Shown here in pieces: positions 33,627 through 45,171 of a stretch of DNA of 64,000 nucleotides. The notes under the pieces were generated by a model that saw nothing but the letters and a program-made list of their open reading frames with translations, was not told where the DNA came from and ran no database searches. Source of the DNA: Arachis hypogaea (Eukaryota > Streptophyta > Magnoliopsida > Fabales > Fabaceae); the NCBI RefSeq assembly GCF_003086295.3, contig NC_092040.1:61297559-61361558 (forward strand), in the 5' to 3' direction. The translations under genes were made by a program, and so were the position numbers. Position 1 is the stretch's first letter. The number at the start of each line of letters is the position of its first letter.

Positions 33627-35266
33627 TGGTGGACGAAATTGTGATTCATTCTTTTCACTTCAACAATCCCAGGTAATGGCTCCAAAAAACTTGGTGTCAA
33701 TGCCATGGTTCACAACTTCGCACAACTAACCAGCAAGTGCACTGGGTCGTCCAAGTAATACCTTACGTGAGTAAGGGTCGATCCCACGGAGATTGTTGGT
33801 ATGAAGCAAGCTATGGTCATCTTGTAAATCCCAGTCAGGAGGATAAAATTATGGAATTTAGAAAATCAAATATGATTAATAAAAATAAACAAAAAATAAA
33901 ATGGATAGAGATACTTATGTAAATCAATAGTGGAAATTTCAAATAGGCGTATGGAGATTTGTGCTCCTCTTGAATCTCTACTTTCTTATTACATTCATCC
34001 AATCCTTCTTACTCCTTTCCATGGCAAGCTGTATGTAAGGCATCACCGTTGTCAATGGCTACATCCCATCCTCTCAGTGAAAACGTTCCTATGCTCTGTC
34101 ACAGCACGGCTAATCATCTGTCGGTTCTCAATCAGGTTGGAATAGAATCCATTGATTCTTTTGCGTTTGTCATCACGCCCAGCCTTCAGGAGTTTGAAGC
34201 TCGTCACAGTCATTCAATCCCAGAATCCTACTCGGAATACCACAGACAAGGTTTAGACTTTCCGGATCCTCATGAATGCCGCCATCTATCTAGCTTATAC
34301 CACGAAGATTCTGTTGAGGAATCTAAGAGATATGCGCCCGGCCAAGAGTAGAACGGAAGTGGTTGTCAGTCACGCGCGTTCATAGGTGAGAATGATGATG
34401 AGTGTCACGGATCATCACATTCATCAAAGTTAAGTGCAACGTATATCTTGGAATAAGAATAAAAGAGAATTGAATAGAAAGTAATAGTAATTGTATTGAA
34501 ACTTGAGGTACAGCAGAGCTCCACACCCTTAATCTATGGTGTGCAGAAACTCCACCGTTGAAAATACATAAGTGAAAGGGTTAGGCATGGCCGAATGGCC
34601 AGCCCCCATGATCTGAGAACTAATCGTCCCAAGATGTCTAATACACTAGTAAAAGGTCCTATTTATAATAAACTAGCTACTAGGGTTTACATGAGTAAGT
34701 AATTGATGCATAAATCCACTTCCGGGGCCCACTTGGTGTATGTTTGGGCTGATCTTGATCTATCCACGAGCTAAAGCTTTTCTTGGAGTTGAACTCCAAG
34801 TTATAACGTGTTTTGGGCGTTCAACTCCGGATCATGACGTATTTCTGGCGTTTAACTCCAGACAGCAGCATGTACTTGGCGTTCAACGCCAAGTTACGTC
34901 GTCAATTCCCGAATAAAGTATGGACTATTATATATTGATGGAAAGCTCTGGATGTCTACTTTCCAACGCCGTTGAGAGTGCGCCATTTGAAGTTCTGTAG
35001 CTCCAGAAAATCCATTTCGAGTGCAGGGAGGTCAGATTCCAACAGCATCAGCAGTCCTTTTGTCAGCCTTTTTCAGAGTTTTGCTCAAGTCCCTCAATTT
35101 TAGCCATAATTTACCTGAAATCACAGAAAAACACACAAACTCATAGTAAAGTCCAGAAATGTGAATTTAACATAAAAACCAATGAAAACATCCCTAAAAG
35201 TAGCTTGAACTTACTAAAAACTACCTAAAAACAATGCCAAAAAGTGTATAAATTATCCGCTCATCA
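33627..35266 (-). repeat. 5' LTR of outer element (1,640 bp)
   Basis: TGGTGGACG...CTCATCA on the plus strand; intact copy of the LTR that the nested element hit elsewhere. TATA box (minus TATAAATAGG) at about 34659-34668; palindrome cluster at about 34785-34895. Confidence 0.93.
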
Positions 35267-35271
35267 CAATC
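35267..35271. repeat. Target-site duplication CAATC (right)
   Basis: Second copy, directly after the CTCATCA end of the outer element. Confidence 0.9.
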
Positions 35272-36140
35272 ATAATTAAATTGAATTCTAGTGTTTGAAA
35301 TGAATTAATAAAACTATAGAATTGAATTAAATTTCAATTTTTGGAATGTTTATTAAATAAATTAAAATTTTATAACAGATAACTTTATCCTTTATTAATA
35401 TAACATCATATTTAAATAATAAATATATTTATTTATTAAATTATATAAAATAATTAAAATACATAAAAAATATTATTATTAATTAAAAAATTAAATGGTT
35501 CTTCATGGTTGATTCTAATGACAAACCAACAACAAAAAATAAACATGAACTATCAAGAACTAACTTGTTGAATGGTCTAATAACATAGCACATAAAAAAA
35601 ACTAGTTATTAATAGTAAATTATAGCAACTAGTTCATGTTTTAAAATGGAACAAAATAGTGCCACTTTTTGCTAGTGTCGTGATTGACATAACTTCACTT
35701 AAAATATTCAGACATATTGACAAATGCTTGGAGTCATTAATCTAAGTTAAACACTTAAAATCTATATGTGTGTATATTTTTTTTAGATCTAAATAGTAGA
35801 CCTTTCAAAAAAAGGTATATATTATATTAAGTAAGTTGAAGAAAAGGGAAAAAAAGGGAATGAAGGTGGTGAGAGAAGAGAGAGTGTATGTTGAAAGGTG
35901 GGACGCATTAAGAGTGAAATTCCAATGGAATGGAATTCCATTATACAATAAGGATATTTTAGACATTTTAAGTGAAATTCCAATGGAATGGAATTCCAAA
36001 TCAGACCTATTTGGGTTGAAATTGATTTTGAGAGAAAACAAAAGAATTGAATTGAATTCCATCTAAACTAATTTAATTATTTTTGTTTCAAACACTGGAG
36101 AGGAATTGAATTCCAAAGAATTTCCAAACACCCTGTAAGA

Positions 36141-36168
36141 GATTCATAATGGGAGATGTCATGCAACA
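36141..36168 (-). mobile_element. LINE fragment, piece 2b
   Basis: Minus strand reads MTSPIMNL, the short stretch that in plant LINE reverse transcriptases precedes the FSPSRGIRQGDPLSPY block. It joins in frame to 39532 and above once the solo LTR and one CAACA are removed. Confidence 0.55.
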
Positions 36169-36251
36169 TGTAACACCCTAATTACCCTAAGCCTTACCTC
36201 ATGCCGTAAAGCAAAGGATAACTAAATGCCACGACAATTCTAAGACTTATA

Positions 36252-36317
<66 letters not shown>

Positions 36318-39300
36318 GAATAATAATAATAATAATACAAGAAACCCGATGAAGAAATTATAGCTCAAAATAGAAATAGAAAAGCGCGAAGCATTCACAC
36401 GATACGTAAAAGCATAAAGGATAAGATACATGTACAAGATAACAAAGTATATGTAGATATATAAACATAGTAGTCATAGAATACTAGCCGCAGCCCGCGG
36501 AGTTTAGGCCAACTAGTTACATACAGACATAACAGAGTTTTGAGTTAAAACAGCTTATACAACTTATCTCTCAAAGTCAAGCCTCTAAGGCATCAAAGTA
36601 TAAACATACAAAAGATAGAGAGAACTATAACAAAATATCCAAATTATAAAAAAGAGCTACCAAGAGATCCTTCGCTCTGTCACCATCTCGCAACTCACTG
36701 AGGTGGGTTACGACCTGCATCTGAAAAACAACAACAAAATATGGTATGAGAACCAGAGGTTTTTAGTATGATAACAGTGCCCAGTAATGTAAGATATAAA
36801 GTTCAGGAACGCCAAAGATAATCCTAGAACTTCACATCAAGCATAAGATTCAAACTTAAAGTAATGCTAAATTTAAAATAATAACTTAAAACCATAATGA
36901 AACAGGGGTAATCTAACTTAGGAAATATCTAACAAAATCAACACCACTGTCCCACAGCTTCGTCAATTCCACAAGAAAATACAAGTAATTTATACAAGTA
37001 AAGCACAAGCAATTATCATGTATAGCAAGTAAATCAAGAAGCATATAAGCACGTTATACAACTATGCATAGTATGCAGGTAAACAAAGCAACCAAACACA
37101 TAGAAGATGCCATGATGAATGCTTGTCTTATTGGCTGTGATATCACATTGTCGGTTCAACTTCCAACCCGACATATTCCCATGGGAATGTCGCCTTTCGG
37201 TCATGAATATAATGGGAACTCTCAGGGATATCGTGTCCGGTATACGATCCAGGAATTTAGTGTCCGAAACATTCTTGTGATTCCGAAAAGATGCGAGCAG
37301 GATTCTCAGCCACAGACCTCTCATCTCAACATAAGCGGGATTAACCATCGTCCTTAGGCTGCCACCGCGACCTCAACAAGCGGGATTAACCAACCATCCT
37401 TGCCAAGTGCATAGCGTTTCAACACCATCAGTAATAAACAGTGTATTTTCATATTCCTCAATGATCACGTTCAGTATTCAACATTTTCTCATTTATCTTC
37501 GAGTCCCAGACTTGTCAGCAACATTATAAATTCTTATTTCCATAGCGCATCATAATCATCATCAATATAGCACTCTTCCAACCCACACAACTATTCCATC
37601 CTCAATACTCCAGAAACCTAAGGCTCCGTTTTCTAACTCATGATAGAAAATTACCAAATCTAACCAACTAAGTCATCTCTATTAGTCTTAGGGCCTAATT
37701 ACTTGGTAGTAATCTCAAACAGCAATTTAAAAAAGTTTAGAAAGCTAGAAAACCCTTGAAAATGAAGAAAAAATATTTTTCAGCAAAATAGGGTCTATGC
37801 ATACGCACACTCCTGCTGTGCGTATGCACACGTTGAAAAAAAGTGTGTCCGCGTACACGGAACTTGCTTGCGTACGTGAGTGTTCCAACCCAAAAGGAAT
37901 ACTCGCATCGCGTGTACGGGGTCGCGTACGCATGCTGTAATAAACATAGAAAAATTAAATGCTGCAGAATTTCATATTTTTGCACCGAAATTCCGACGTT
38001 CATAACTTCCTCTACAAAACTCTGTTTTTCTCAAACTTTATACCATTTTAAAGCTCTTTAAACCATCTTCAATTTAAAACAAAATTCTATCAATTTTGAA
38101 ATTTGAGGCTCGGGTTATGATCCACCAAATTTCGTCAAAAACCAAGTTTTACAAAAATCAGCAAGGTTCTCTAAATTTCAAAATTCCACAGCCAAAACCA
38201 ATTCACAAACATTCTAATTCACACCAAAACTCACCATTCACACCCACAATCACACCCGTATATTTCATCACTTACCATTCTATTTTTTCTATCATTTCCA
38301 CATCTAATTTATCATTCAATGCACCATAATTCAACAAAAATCCACAATTTCTACATCAAGATTCCAACATTAGCAACTTGTCACATTCTTACTATTCATA
38401 AGCATCATTCACCATACCTCATCATAAATTCTCAAAGTTATCACAATCCAACCCCAACATCAAAATCAACATCATAATTCATCACAATCATCAATACCAT
38501 CATGCATGATCAATTTAACAATTATCAATAACCAATCCAATCCTATCCTATGGTCCACTAGCCTAAGTGTCCAAAAATATTGCATATTATATAGAGAAAA
38601 CCGAAACCATATCTTGGCCGATTTTTAATATGCACAATACACCAAATGTAATTCCAATCAAGATTTTAACCAAGATCAAGCCACCAATTCCAATCCAAAT
38701 GCTTCTAAATAGCCAAGACAACTCCAACATGCAACAATGCTCAAACTAACATCATATATTTCATAAAAATCAAAATCTAATATTCACAATATACCAAATT
38801 ACAAGACGTTTTAAGAAATCTTATCTTATCCATAGAAATTGGGGATGAACCCAACAATTCCTCACTAATGGTTAGTACCTAAACAACCAAAACACAAAAC
38901 TCTACTCAAAACTCAAACCTTAATTTTCAAAATTTATGTGCTACAGAATGGAGAGGAAGTTTCAAAATCTTAACAACAAAAGTTAGATAGAACTAACAAG
39001 CTTGGCAAGAGCTTCATGTGGCCGCAAACCGTTCACGAATCGAAACATCGTAGTTCGAGTTATGGTTGAATGAAGTTGAAGATGAGTGTTTTGGAAACCC
39101 TCACCTCTCCTCTCACTTCAGCAGCTCTCACTCTTGTACAAGTGTTTAATGAGTTGAAATGGGTGCATTTGAGTGTTTATATATGTTGGGTTAAGGCCCG
39201 GTCCAACTATTAGCATTTTTGGCCCATTTGACCCAACTTTAGGCCAAACCTTTAAAATTAGCGTCGGATTTTCAATTTTAAATATTTTTCTACTATTTTT

Positions 39301-39526
39301 ATTATTCTCACGCAGTACCGGACAGACTAAAGCCGGTACTACTGGCTAATTTACCGGTACGTGTTTTTATGCAAATTTTCGCAGAAAATTACATTTTCCA
39401 ACTCAAAAAAATCTATTGAGTCCAAATATCATATTTAAATTCTCTAATTAACATTCTAAATTTTTGAACCTATTTTAGACAATTAAATTATTTTAATTAA
39501 ACGGTTAATTAATTACGGTTCTTAGA
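36169..39526 (-). mobile_element. Long solo LTR (3.36 kb), TGTAACACCC family
   Basis: Begins TGTAACACCCTAATTACC and ends ACGGTTCTTAGA. CAACA precedes it (36164-36168) and follows it (39527-39531). Removing the insertion and one CAACA restores an unbroken LINE frame, which supports the borders although the end lacks the usual CA. It contains (AT)n at about 36254-36314 and (AAT)n just after. No protein domain is present, so it is a solo LTR or a non-coding element. A related copy is at 58862. Confidence 0.7.
36254..36314. repeat. (AT)n microsatellite
   Basis: Uninterrupted TA dinucleotide tract of about 60 bp inside the long LTR, followed by AATAAT repeats. Confidence 0.95.
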
Positions 39527-39531
39527 CAACA

Positions 39532-39624
39532 GTGAATAACTTGAATAATATTATCTTATTTGTTCATGTCCTTCAGAGTATCCACCACAAAGTCCAAATT
39601 CAATCTATCGTAAACATTTTTTGT
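39532..39624 (-). mobile_element. LINE fragment, piece 2a
   Basis: Minus strand reads YDRLNLDFVVDTLKDMN, an in-frame TAA, then DNIIQVIHC. This is the LINE RT block starting with the family KAYDRLxWxFL motif. The left neighbour is the CAACA duplication; the right neighbour is the broken 5' edge of the Tat-type element. Confidence 0.7.
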
Positions 39625-42600
39625 TCAACGACTTCTCTGCAGTCATCTTCACCAAATACCTCCTCATGAAGTTCAGGGCCGATGACGGCACCATCGGAAC
39701 CATTCACGGAGACCGGGAAGTCGCAGCCGAATGCGACAACAATAGCTTAGCCCTGAGGAAAAAATCCCGGGACGCAGCCGGAATATTCCTTGCCGACCTA
39801 GACGCACGAATAGACGGCCAACCTAGACCGGAACCAGAAGGAGACATGGAAAAGCTACAGATAGGGCCAACCAAAGAAGAATACACTTTCATCAACAGAA
39901 ACCTCCCATACGACCTCAAAGAAGAACTCTCCCAACTTTTGAAACAAAACAGAGACCTGTTCGCATTTACACCAGCCGATATGCCGGGAATAAGCCCCGA
40001 CCTAATGTCTACCACCTGGCAGTAAACCCCCTAGCCAAACCAGTGGCACAAAGAAGACGGAAAATGTCACCAGACCGAGCCGCCGAGGTCCGAAAACAGG
40101 TGAAAGCCCTACTCGAAGCCAACTTCATCCGAGAACTCCCTTATACGACCTGGCTAGCCAACGTCGTACTGGTAAGAAAATCTAACGGGAAATGGCGAAT
40201 GTGCGTCGACTACACGGATCTCAACAAAGCATGCCCGAAGGATGCCTTCCCCCTACCGAACATCGACGGGCTAGTGGATGCAGCATCCGGCCACCGATAC
40301 CTCAGCTTCATGGACGCATATTCCGGCTACAACCAGATCCCGATGCACCGACCAGACGAAGAGAAAACAGCATTCGTCACCCCGGACGGAACCTACTGCT
40401 ATAGAGTAATGCCCTTCGGCCTAAAAAACGCCGGAGCCACCTACCAGCGACTTGTTAACAAGATATTTCGCAACCTATCCGGAAACAAAATAGAAGTCTA
40501 CATAGACGATATGCTCGCCAAGATGGAATCCGGTGATCAACTAACCGACGACCTCAAGGTAATAATGGACACCCTGCGAAAATACCAAATGCGACTCAAC
40601 CCAACAAAATGTGCCTTCGGAATGGAAGCAGGAAAATCCCTCGGCTTCATGATCACGCAACGCGGAGTTGAGGCAAACCCAGAAAAATGTCGTGCCGTCC
40701 TTGAGATGACGAGTCCCAAAAGAAATCCAAAAACTCACCGGCCGACTAACCGTGCTATCCCGGTTCCTCGGGGCATCGGCCCAAAAGGCAATCCCTTTTT
40801 TCAAACTTATGAAAAAAGGAACCCCCTTCAAATGGGAGATAGAATGCGAAGAAGCTTTCCAACACTTCAAAAGGGTTCTAGCGGAACCTCCAATCCTCGC
40901 AAAACCCCAAACAGGGGAAACACTATACTTGTACCTCTCCATAACGGAGGAAGCAATCGCAGCAGCACTCGTCTGGGAAAACGAGAAAAAGGAACAAAAA
41001 CCCATATACTTCATAAGCAAAGTCCTACAGGACACAGAAGCTCGCTATTCACGCTTGGAAAAGCTAGCTTTCGCACTCCTCTCGGCATCCCGACGGCTAC
41101 GACAATACTTCCAAGCCCACCCCATAACGGTCCGAACCGACCAAGCGGTCAAACAAGTATTACAAAAACCCGACCTAGCAGGAAGAATGCTAGCATGGTC
41201 CATCGAGTTATCCCAATTCCAGATCAGGTTCGAACCCCGAAACGCCATCAAAGCGCAGGCCTTGACCGACTTCATCGCTGAAATGACTCCGATCAAACTC
41301 ACCCCCGAGCCATGGAAACTGCATGTCGACGGCTCATCAAACTCCACTCACGGAGGCGCCGGAATTATACTCGAAAACCAAAACGGGATCATAATTGAAC
41401 AATCAATAAGATACGACTTTCCAGTATCAAATAACCAAGTAGAATACGAGGCCCTCTTAGCAGGCCTAACCCTAGCCCGGGAAGTCGACGCCAAGGTACT
41501 CGAAGTAAATACCGATTCCCAGGTAGTGTGCTCCCAAATCAACGGGAGCTACCAAACCCGGGACCCCCTACTCCAACAATACCTCAATAAAGTGAGTGAA
41601 TTAAAAGGAGGATTCGAAAGCGTCACCATACAACACGTCCCCAGGGAACGAAACGCCAGGGCGGACCTACTCTCCAAGCTAGCCAGTACAAAGTCGGGAC
41701 ACGGCAACAGATCACTAATCCAGGAGGTCGTTAAGTCGCCTTCCGTATCAACAATAATCAATGCACATCTAACATCCTCAAACCGGGAGTCTTGGACATA
41801 CCCTATCTTACAATACCTCCTCGACGGAACCCTACCACCAGACCCAAAAGAGGAAAGGCGAATAAAAAGAGAAGCCGCCAACTACACCATCATAGCAGGA
41901 CAACTATACAAACGCGGATTCTCGCAGCCCCTACTCAAATGTATCGAACCCGGGGACACAGAATACATACTCCGCGAGATCCACAAAGGCTGCTGCGGTC
42001 ACCACATCGGAGGAAAAACGCTAGCCCAAAAAATCATCAGGGCTGGCTATTTCTGGCCCACGATCATCCGAGATTCCATACAATTAACAAAAAGCTGCGA
42101 CAAATGCCAAAGGCATGCCAATATCCACCAAGCCGCCCCACACCAACTCAGCATTATATCGGCAGAACGGCCATTCGGCAGTTGGGGAATCGACCTCGTC
42201 GGGCCCTTCCCCACAGCACCCGGCCAACTCAGATATCTCGTCGTCGCCATAGACTACTACACCAAATGGATTGAAGCCGAGCCCCTGGCCTCCATAACGG
42301 CGACCCAATGTCGAAAATTCATCTGGCGACAGATCATTACCCGATTCGGAATCCCCGAAGTCATCATCTCAGACAACGGAACCCAGTTCACCGACAAAAA
42401 GTTCAGAGAACTCCTAGAAGGATTGCGCATATCCCATCGCTTCAGCTCGGTAGAACATCCCCAAACAAACGGACAGGTGGAATCCGCCAACAAAATAATC
42501 GTTAAAGGACTCAAGAAACGACTCGACGAAGCCAAAGGACTATGGGCAGATGAGTTGGGATCTGTCCTATGGTCGTGCCGAACAACACCCCAAACGAGCA

Positions 42601-43013
42601 CGGGAGAAACGCCCTTCCGATTAACATACGGCGTAGAAGCAGTCATCCCAGTGGAAATCGGGAACCCCAGCCCCAGGAAAACGGTTGGAGGTAACGACGA
42701 AGAAGCAGAACGAGACCTCGTGGACGAAAAAAGAAGCATAGCTCACGTCAAAGAATTAGCACTCAAACAAAGAATCAGCCTAAGATACAATCACGGCGTT
42801 ATCCGACGAGAATTTGCGGACAACGACCTCGTCCTACGACGAAACGATATCGGTCCCCCGACCCCAGGAGAAGGAAAGCTCGCCCCCAACTGGGAAGGAC
42901 CATACAGAATCAAGGCCGTAATTGGAAAAGGAGCATATAAACTCGAACGACTCGACGGCAGCGAAATACCAAGAACTTGGAACGCAGCCAACTTACGAAG
43001 ATACTACACTTAA
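39625..43013 (+). pseudogene. Pol of Tat-type element with two frameshifts
   Basis: Three consecutive open segments (to about 40010, about 40011-40716, about 40717-43013) form one polyprotein once two single-base shifts are recognised. One is a lost base after GACCTAATGTCT near 40009; the other is a gained A in AAAA near 40716. RT: MCVDYTDLNKACPKD, FMDAYSGYNQIP, MPFGLKNAGATYQR, catalytic YIDD. RNase H: YSRLEKLAFALL, VRTDQAVKQVL. Second RNase H: LHVDGSSNSTHGGAGI, YEALLAGLTLA, VNTDSQVV, NARADLLSKLA. Integrase: HHIGGK...CDKCQR finger, WGIDLVGPFP, ISDNGTQF, QTNGQVESANK, and a GPYRIKAV C-terminal module. Catalytic residues are kept, but the frameshifts and missing 5' half make it defective. Confidence 0.88.
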
Positions 43014-43436
43014 TAAAATCACCCTTTGTTTTTCTTTTATTTTTCATTTTGTCTTTTAGAACCTCGGGTACTCTTTCCCTCACGAAGGGTTTTAACGAGG
43101 CCCAAACCATTCAAATAAAATTTTTTACAAGTTATTTCCACTTCATCTCCATTACAAGTCATTACCGTTTCTCAAACACGGAACGACGACACGGCCATCG
43201 CTGGAGGACTGATCACCCCCCAGGCCGAACACACGGATATCCAACAAACCGACCAAACGAACGGTTACGATAAAATAAACGCTCAAAAATGCAAAAAGGC
43301 CCGAACGGCCAAATAAACGCCACAAACGGATCATACAAAGACCCAAAAATGGCCGAAAATACCATTCAAAACAAAGTTACGGCCCTTGAGCCACTAGAAA
43401 AATTCAAACAAAGTTTAAAACTAAATTACAGAAAAA

Positions 43437-45171
43437 CTACTCAATATCAACAATCCGACCATCACGGACGGTCTTAAACGCTTCCATCTCGGACACGTCC
43501 ACGCCAGGGGCCAACACCAGAACCTGCGCCTTCATCGTCTCCTCGGTAGCAGCGACGGCATCCCTAGCATCAGCCAACAGAGCCGTCTTCTCCTTCTTCA
43601 AAGCTTCGACCTCAGCCTTTAGAGTTTCCGACTCGGCGAGAAGCACGGCAGCTTGAGAACTCGCATCTGAGGAACGCGTCCGCTCCTCCGCCAATTGAGA
43701 AAAAAAGAAGTCTCAACGCCGGCAAGTCGGAGAATCTTCGCCCCGGCATCCTCTGAAGACTTCACCGCTTTCTCCTTTGCAGTATTGGCGGCCTCAAGCT
43801 CCTCCTTCAACTTGGTCACATCAGCCTGGGCCTGCCGAAGCTTCTTTTCCAACAAACCCACTTGGGCCATCACGGGCTCAGCCTTCCGAACAACCACGGC
43901 AGAGCGAAGAAGGGCACGATAGACCGACTTAGCCTGGAACGAGACGTCACAGCCATCAAAAAACGACTCCGTTCCGGGCATTAAGTGCTGATCAATAAAA
44001 CCCGTAGCATCGAAGCGTCGGTCCATCACACTAGGAACCAAGCCCTCCTCCTCAAAGGTCTCACTACCCGGCTCCTCAGTCCTACTCCTCTTCCGAGAAG
44101 CCTCGGCAGCCGTCATCACAACAACCTCAGGCGAGCCGGGAGGAACTTCAACGCCAGTAGGCGCCCCCGAAGGAACCACCCCCTGAGAAATAACCTGAGA
44201 ATCCACGGCCGGAGTCGAAACAGGAGTAGAAGGAGACGACGACCCTTCCTGCCGAACCAACGCTGCCTTCAACCTTGCCAAAGTAGTCAGCCCGCCAGCC
44301 ATCTCAACTAAAAGAAAAACAAGAGAGGAGTTAAAAAAAAAAAGGGGAACACACCAATATATGTCCGACAAGCCTCGGGATCCCCCATAACGTCTCGAGG
44401 ATTCAACGGACGTTCGCCAAACAAATGCCACAAAACGCTGGCAATATCCTTATCCTCCCGAGACAAATCATCATAGGAGATCTTAGTCAGAACCGACGGC
44501 CCGACACCAAAATTCCAGTACGTCGGAAACCGGCGCTCGCCCTCCAAGGTAAGCCAAAACGGGTGGTGCCCCCGAACGGGACGCACCTTAAAATACTCCC
44601 ATTTAAACCCATGAAATGAATCCTCAAACAACCCAAAAATCCGGCGATGAGGCTGAGCACGGAAAGACATATATCCCTTCTTATGCTTCCCCTCCTTAGT
44701 CGGAAGAGTGCACAAGAAAAGAAAAAGAAAAACAGGAACCGAAGCCGGAAGATCAAGATACTGGCACACCAACTCAAAACACCGAACGGCTGCCCAACTG
44801 TTCGGGTGAAGCTGAGACGGTGCCACGGAGCACCGACTAAGTAAACCCTGAACAAACGACGAGAATGGGAACCGCACACCAAGCCGAGTGAACATGGATT
44901 CATAAACCCACATCCAGTCCGGCACGGTGGGTGAACGGAGGTTCAAATAGCAAACGTGCTCGTTGGCATCAGGGAGCACGAGCTCGTATCGCCCCTCCTC
45001 TTCACCACCACCACAAATTGCCCCCTGATCGCGGAGCCGTTGGAGATCACCCTCCGTCATCCGCGACGGAACACCCCATACATCGCTGGTCACCCAACCA
45101 TAGCGATTGGGAACACCCCTGGAAGGGGCTACTGGGGCACCCACACTCTCATTTCTCCGACGCTGCATACC
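43437..45171 (-). pseudogene. Antisense ORF of the Tat-type element (gypsy-type transposon protein)
   Basis: Lies on the strand opposite to pol, between integrase and the 3' LTR, as antisense ORFs do in several Tat-group elements. Part 1 (about 44355-45171) has MTEGDLQRLRDQGAICGG, YLNLRSPTVPDWMWVYE, LGVRFPFSSFVQGLLS and FRAQPHRRIFGLFEDSF. That is the putative gypsy-type transposon domain widespread in plants. Part 2 (43437-44302) starts MAGGLTTLARLKAALV and has a long coiled coil (KLRQAQADVTKLKEELE; LKAEVEALKKEKTALL). A 47-bp T-rich interval with GT/AG ends (44308-44354) would join them in frame, but that is very short for a plant intron. Part 2 carries a one-base shift in a T7 run (minus strand) at about 43700-43706. 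Function unknown. Confidence 0.7.

Larger units (their letters stand above)
17008..35266 (-). mobile_element. Outer non-coding LTR retrotransposon, hosting a nested element
   Basis: Minus-strand LTR element. The 3' LTR is at 17008-17299 plus 29093-30441 (1,641 bp in total), the internal region at 30442-33626 and the 5' LTR at 33627-35266 (1,640 bp). The target duplication is CAATC. Without the insertion the element is about 6.47 kb. The internal region has no gag or pol, but keeps the primer-binding site and a 3' internal segment like that of the nested autonomous element. It is therefore probably a non-autonomous partner (large retrotransposon derivative) mobilised by that family. The two LTRs differ at roughly 25-30 positions by eye. 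Confidence 0.9.
16945..36140. mobile_element. Foldback / TIR DNA element split by the LTR nest
   Basis: The left end (near 16945) reads TGTTTGGAAATT and the right end (near 36120-36135) reads AATTTCCAAACACC, its reverse complement. Inside are AATTGAATTC-rich inverted repeats: left piece about 16945-17007, right piece 35267-36140. Near-identical direct repeats of CCAATGGAATGGAATTCCA lie at about 35921 and 35972. The two pieces total roughly 0.94 kb and are separated only by the LTR element 17008-35266. Target duplication unresolved (TAAAAG left, TAAGAG right is a weak candidate). It has no transposase and is non-autonomous. Confidence 0.55.

Noticed and set aside
36240..36437. 65-codon minus frame with Ile-Tyr repeats
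   Set aside because: Translation of the (AT)n microsatellite.
41045..42739. Long minus-strand frames opposite the Tat-type pol
   Set aside because: Shadow frames of the GC-rich pol coding sequence, with no domain of their own; only the 43.4-45.2 kb antisense ORF has independent support.
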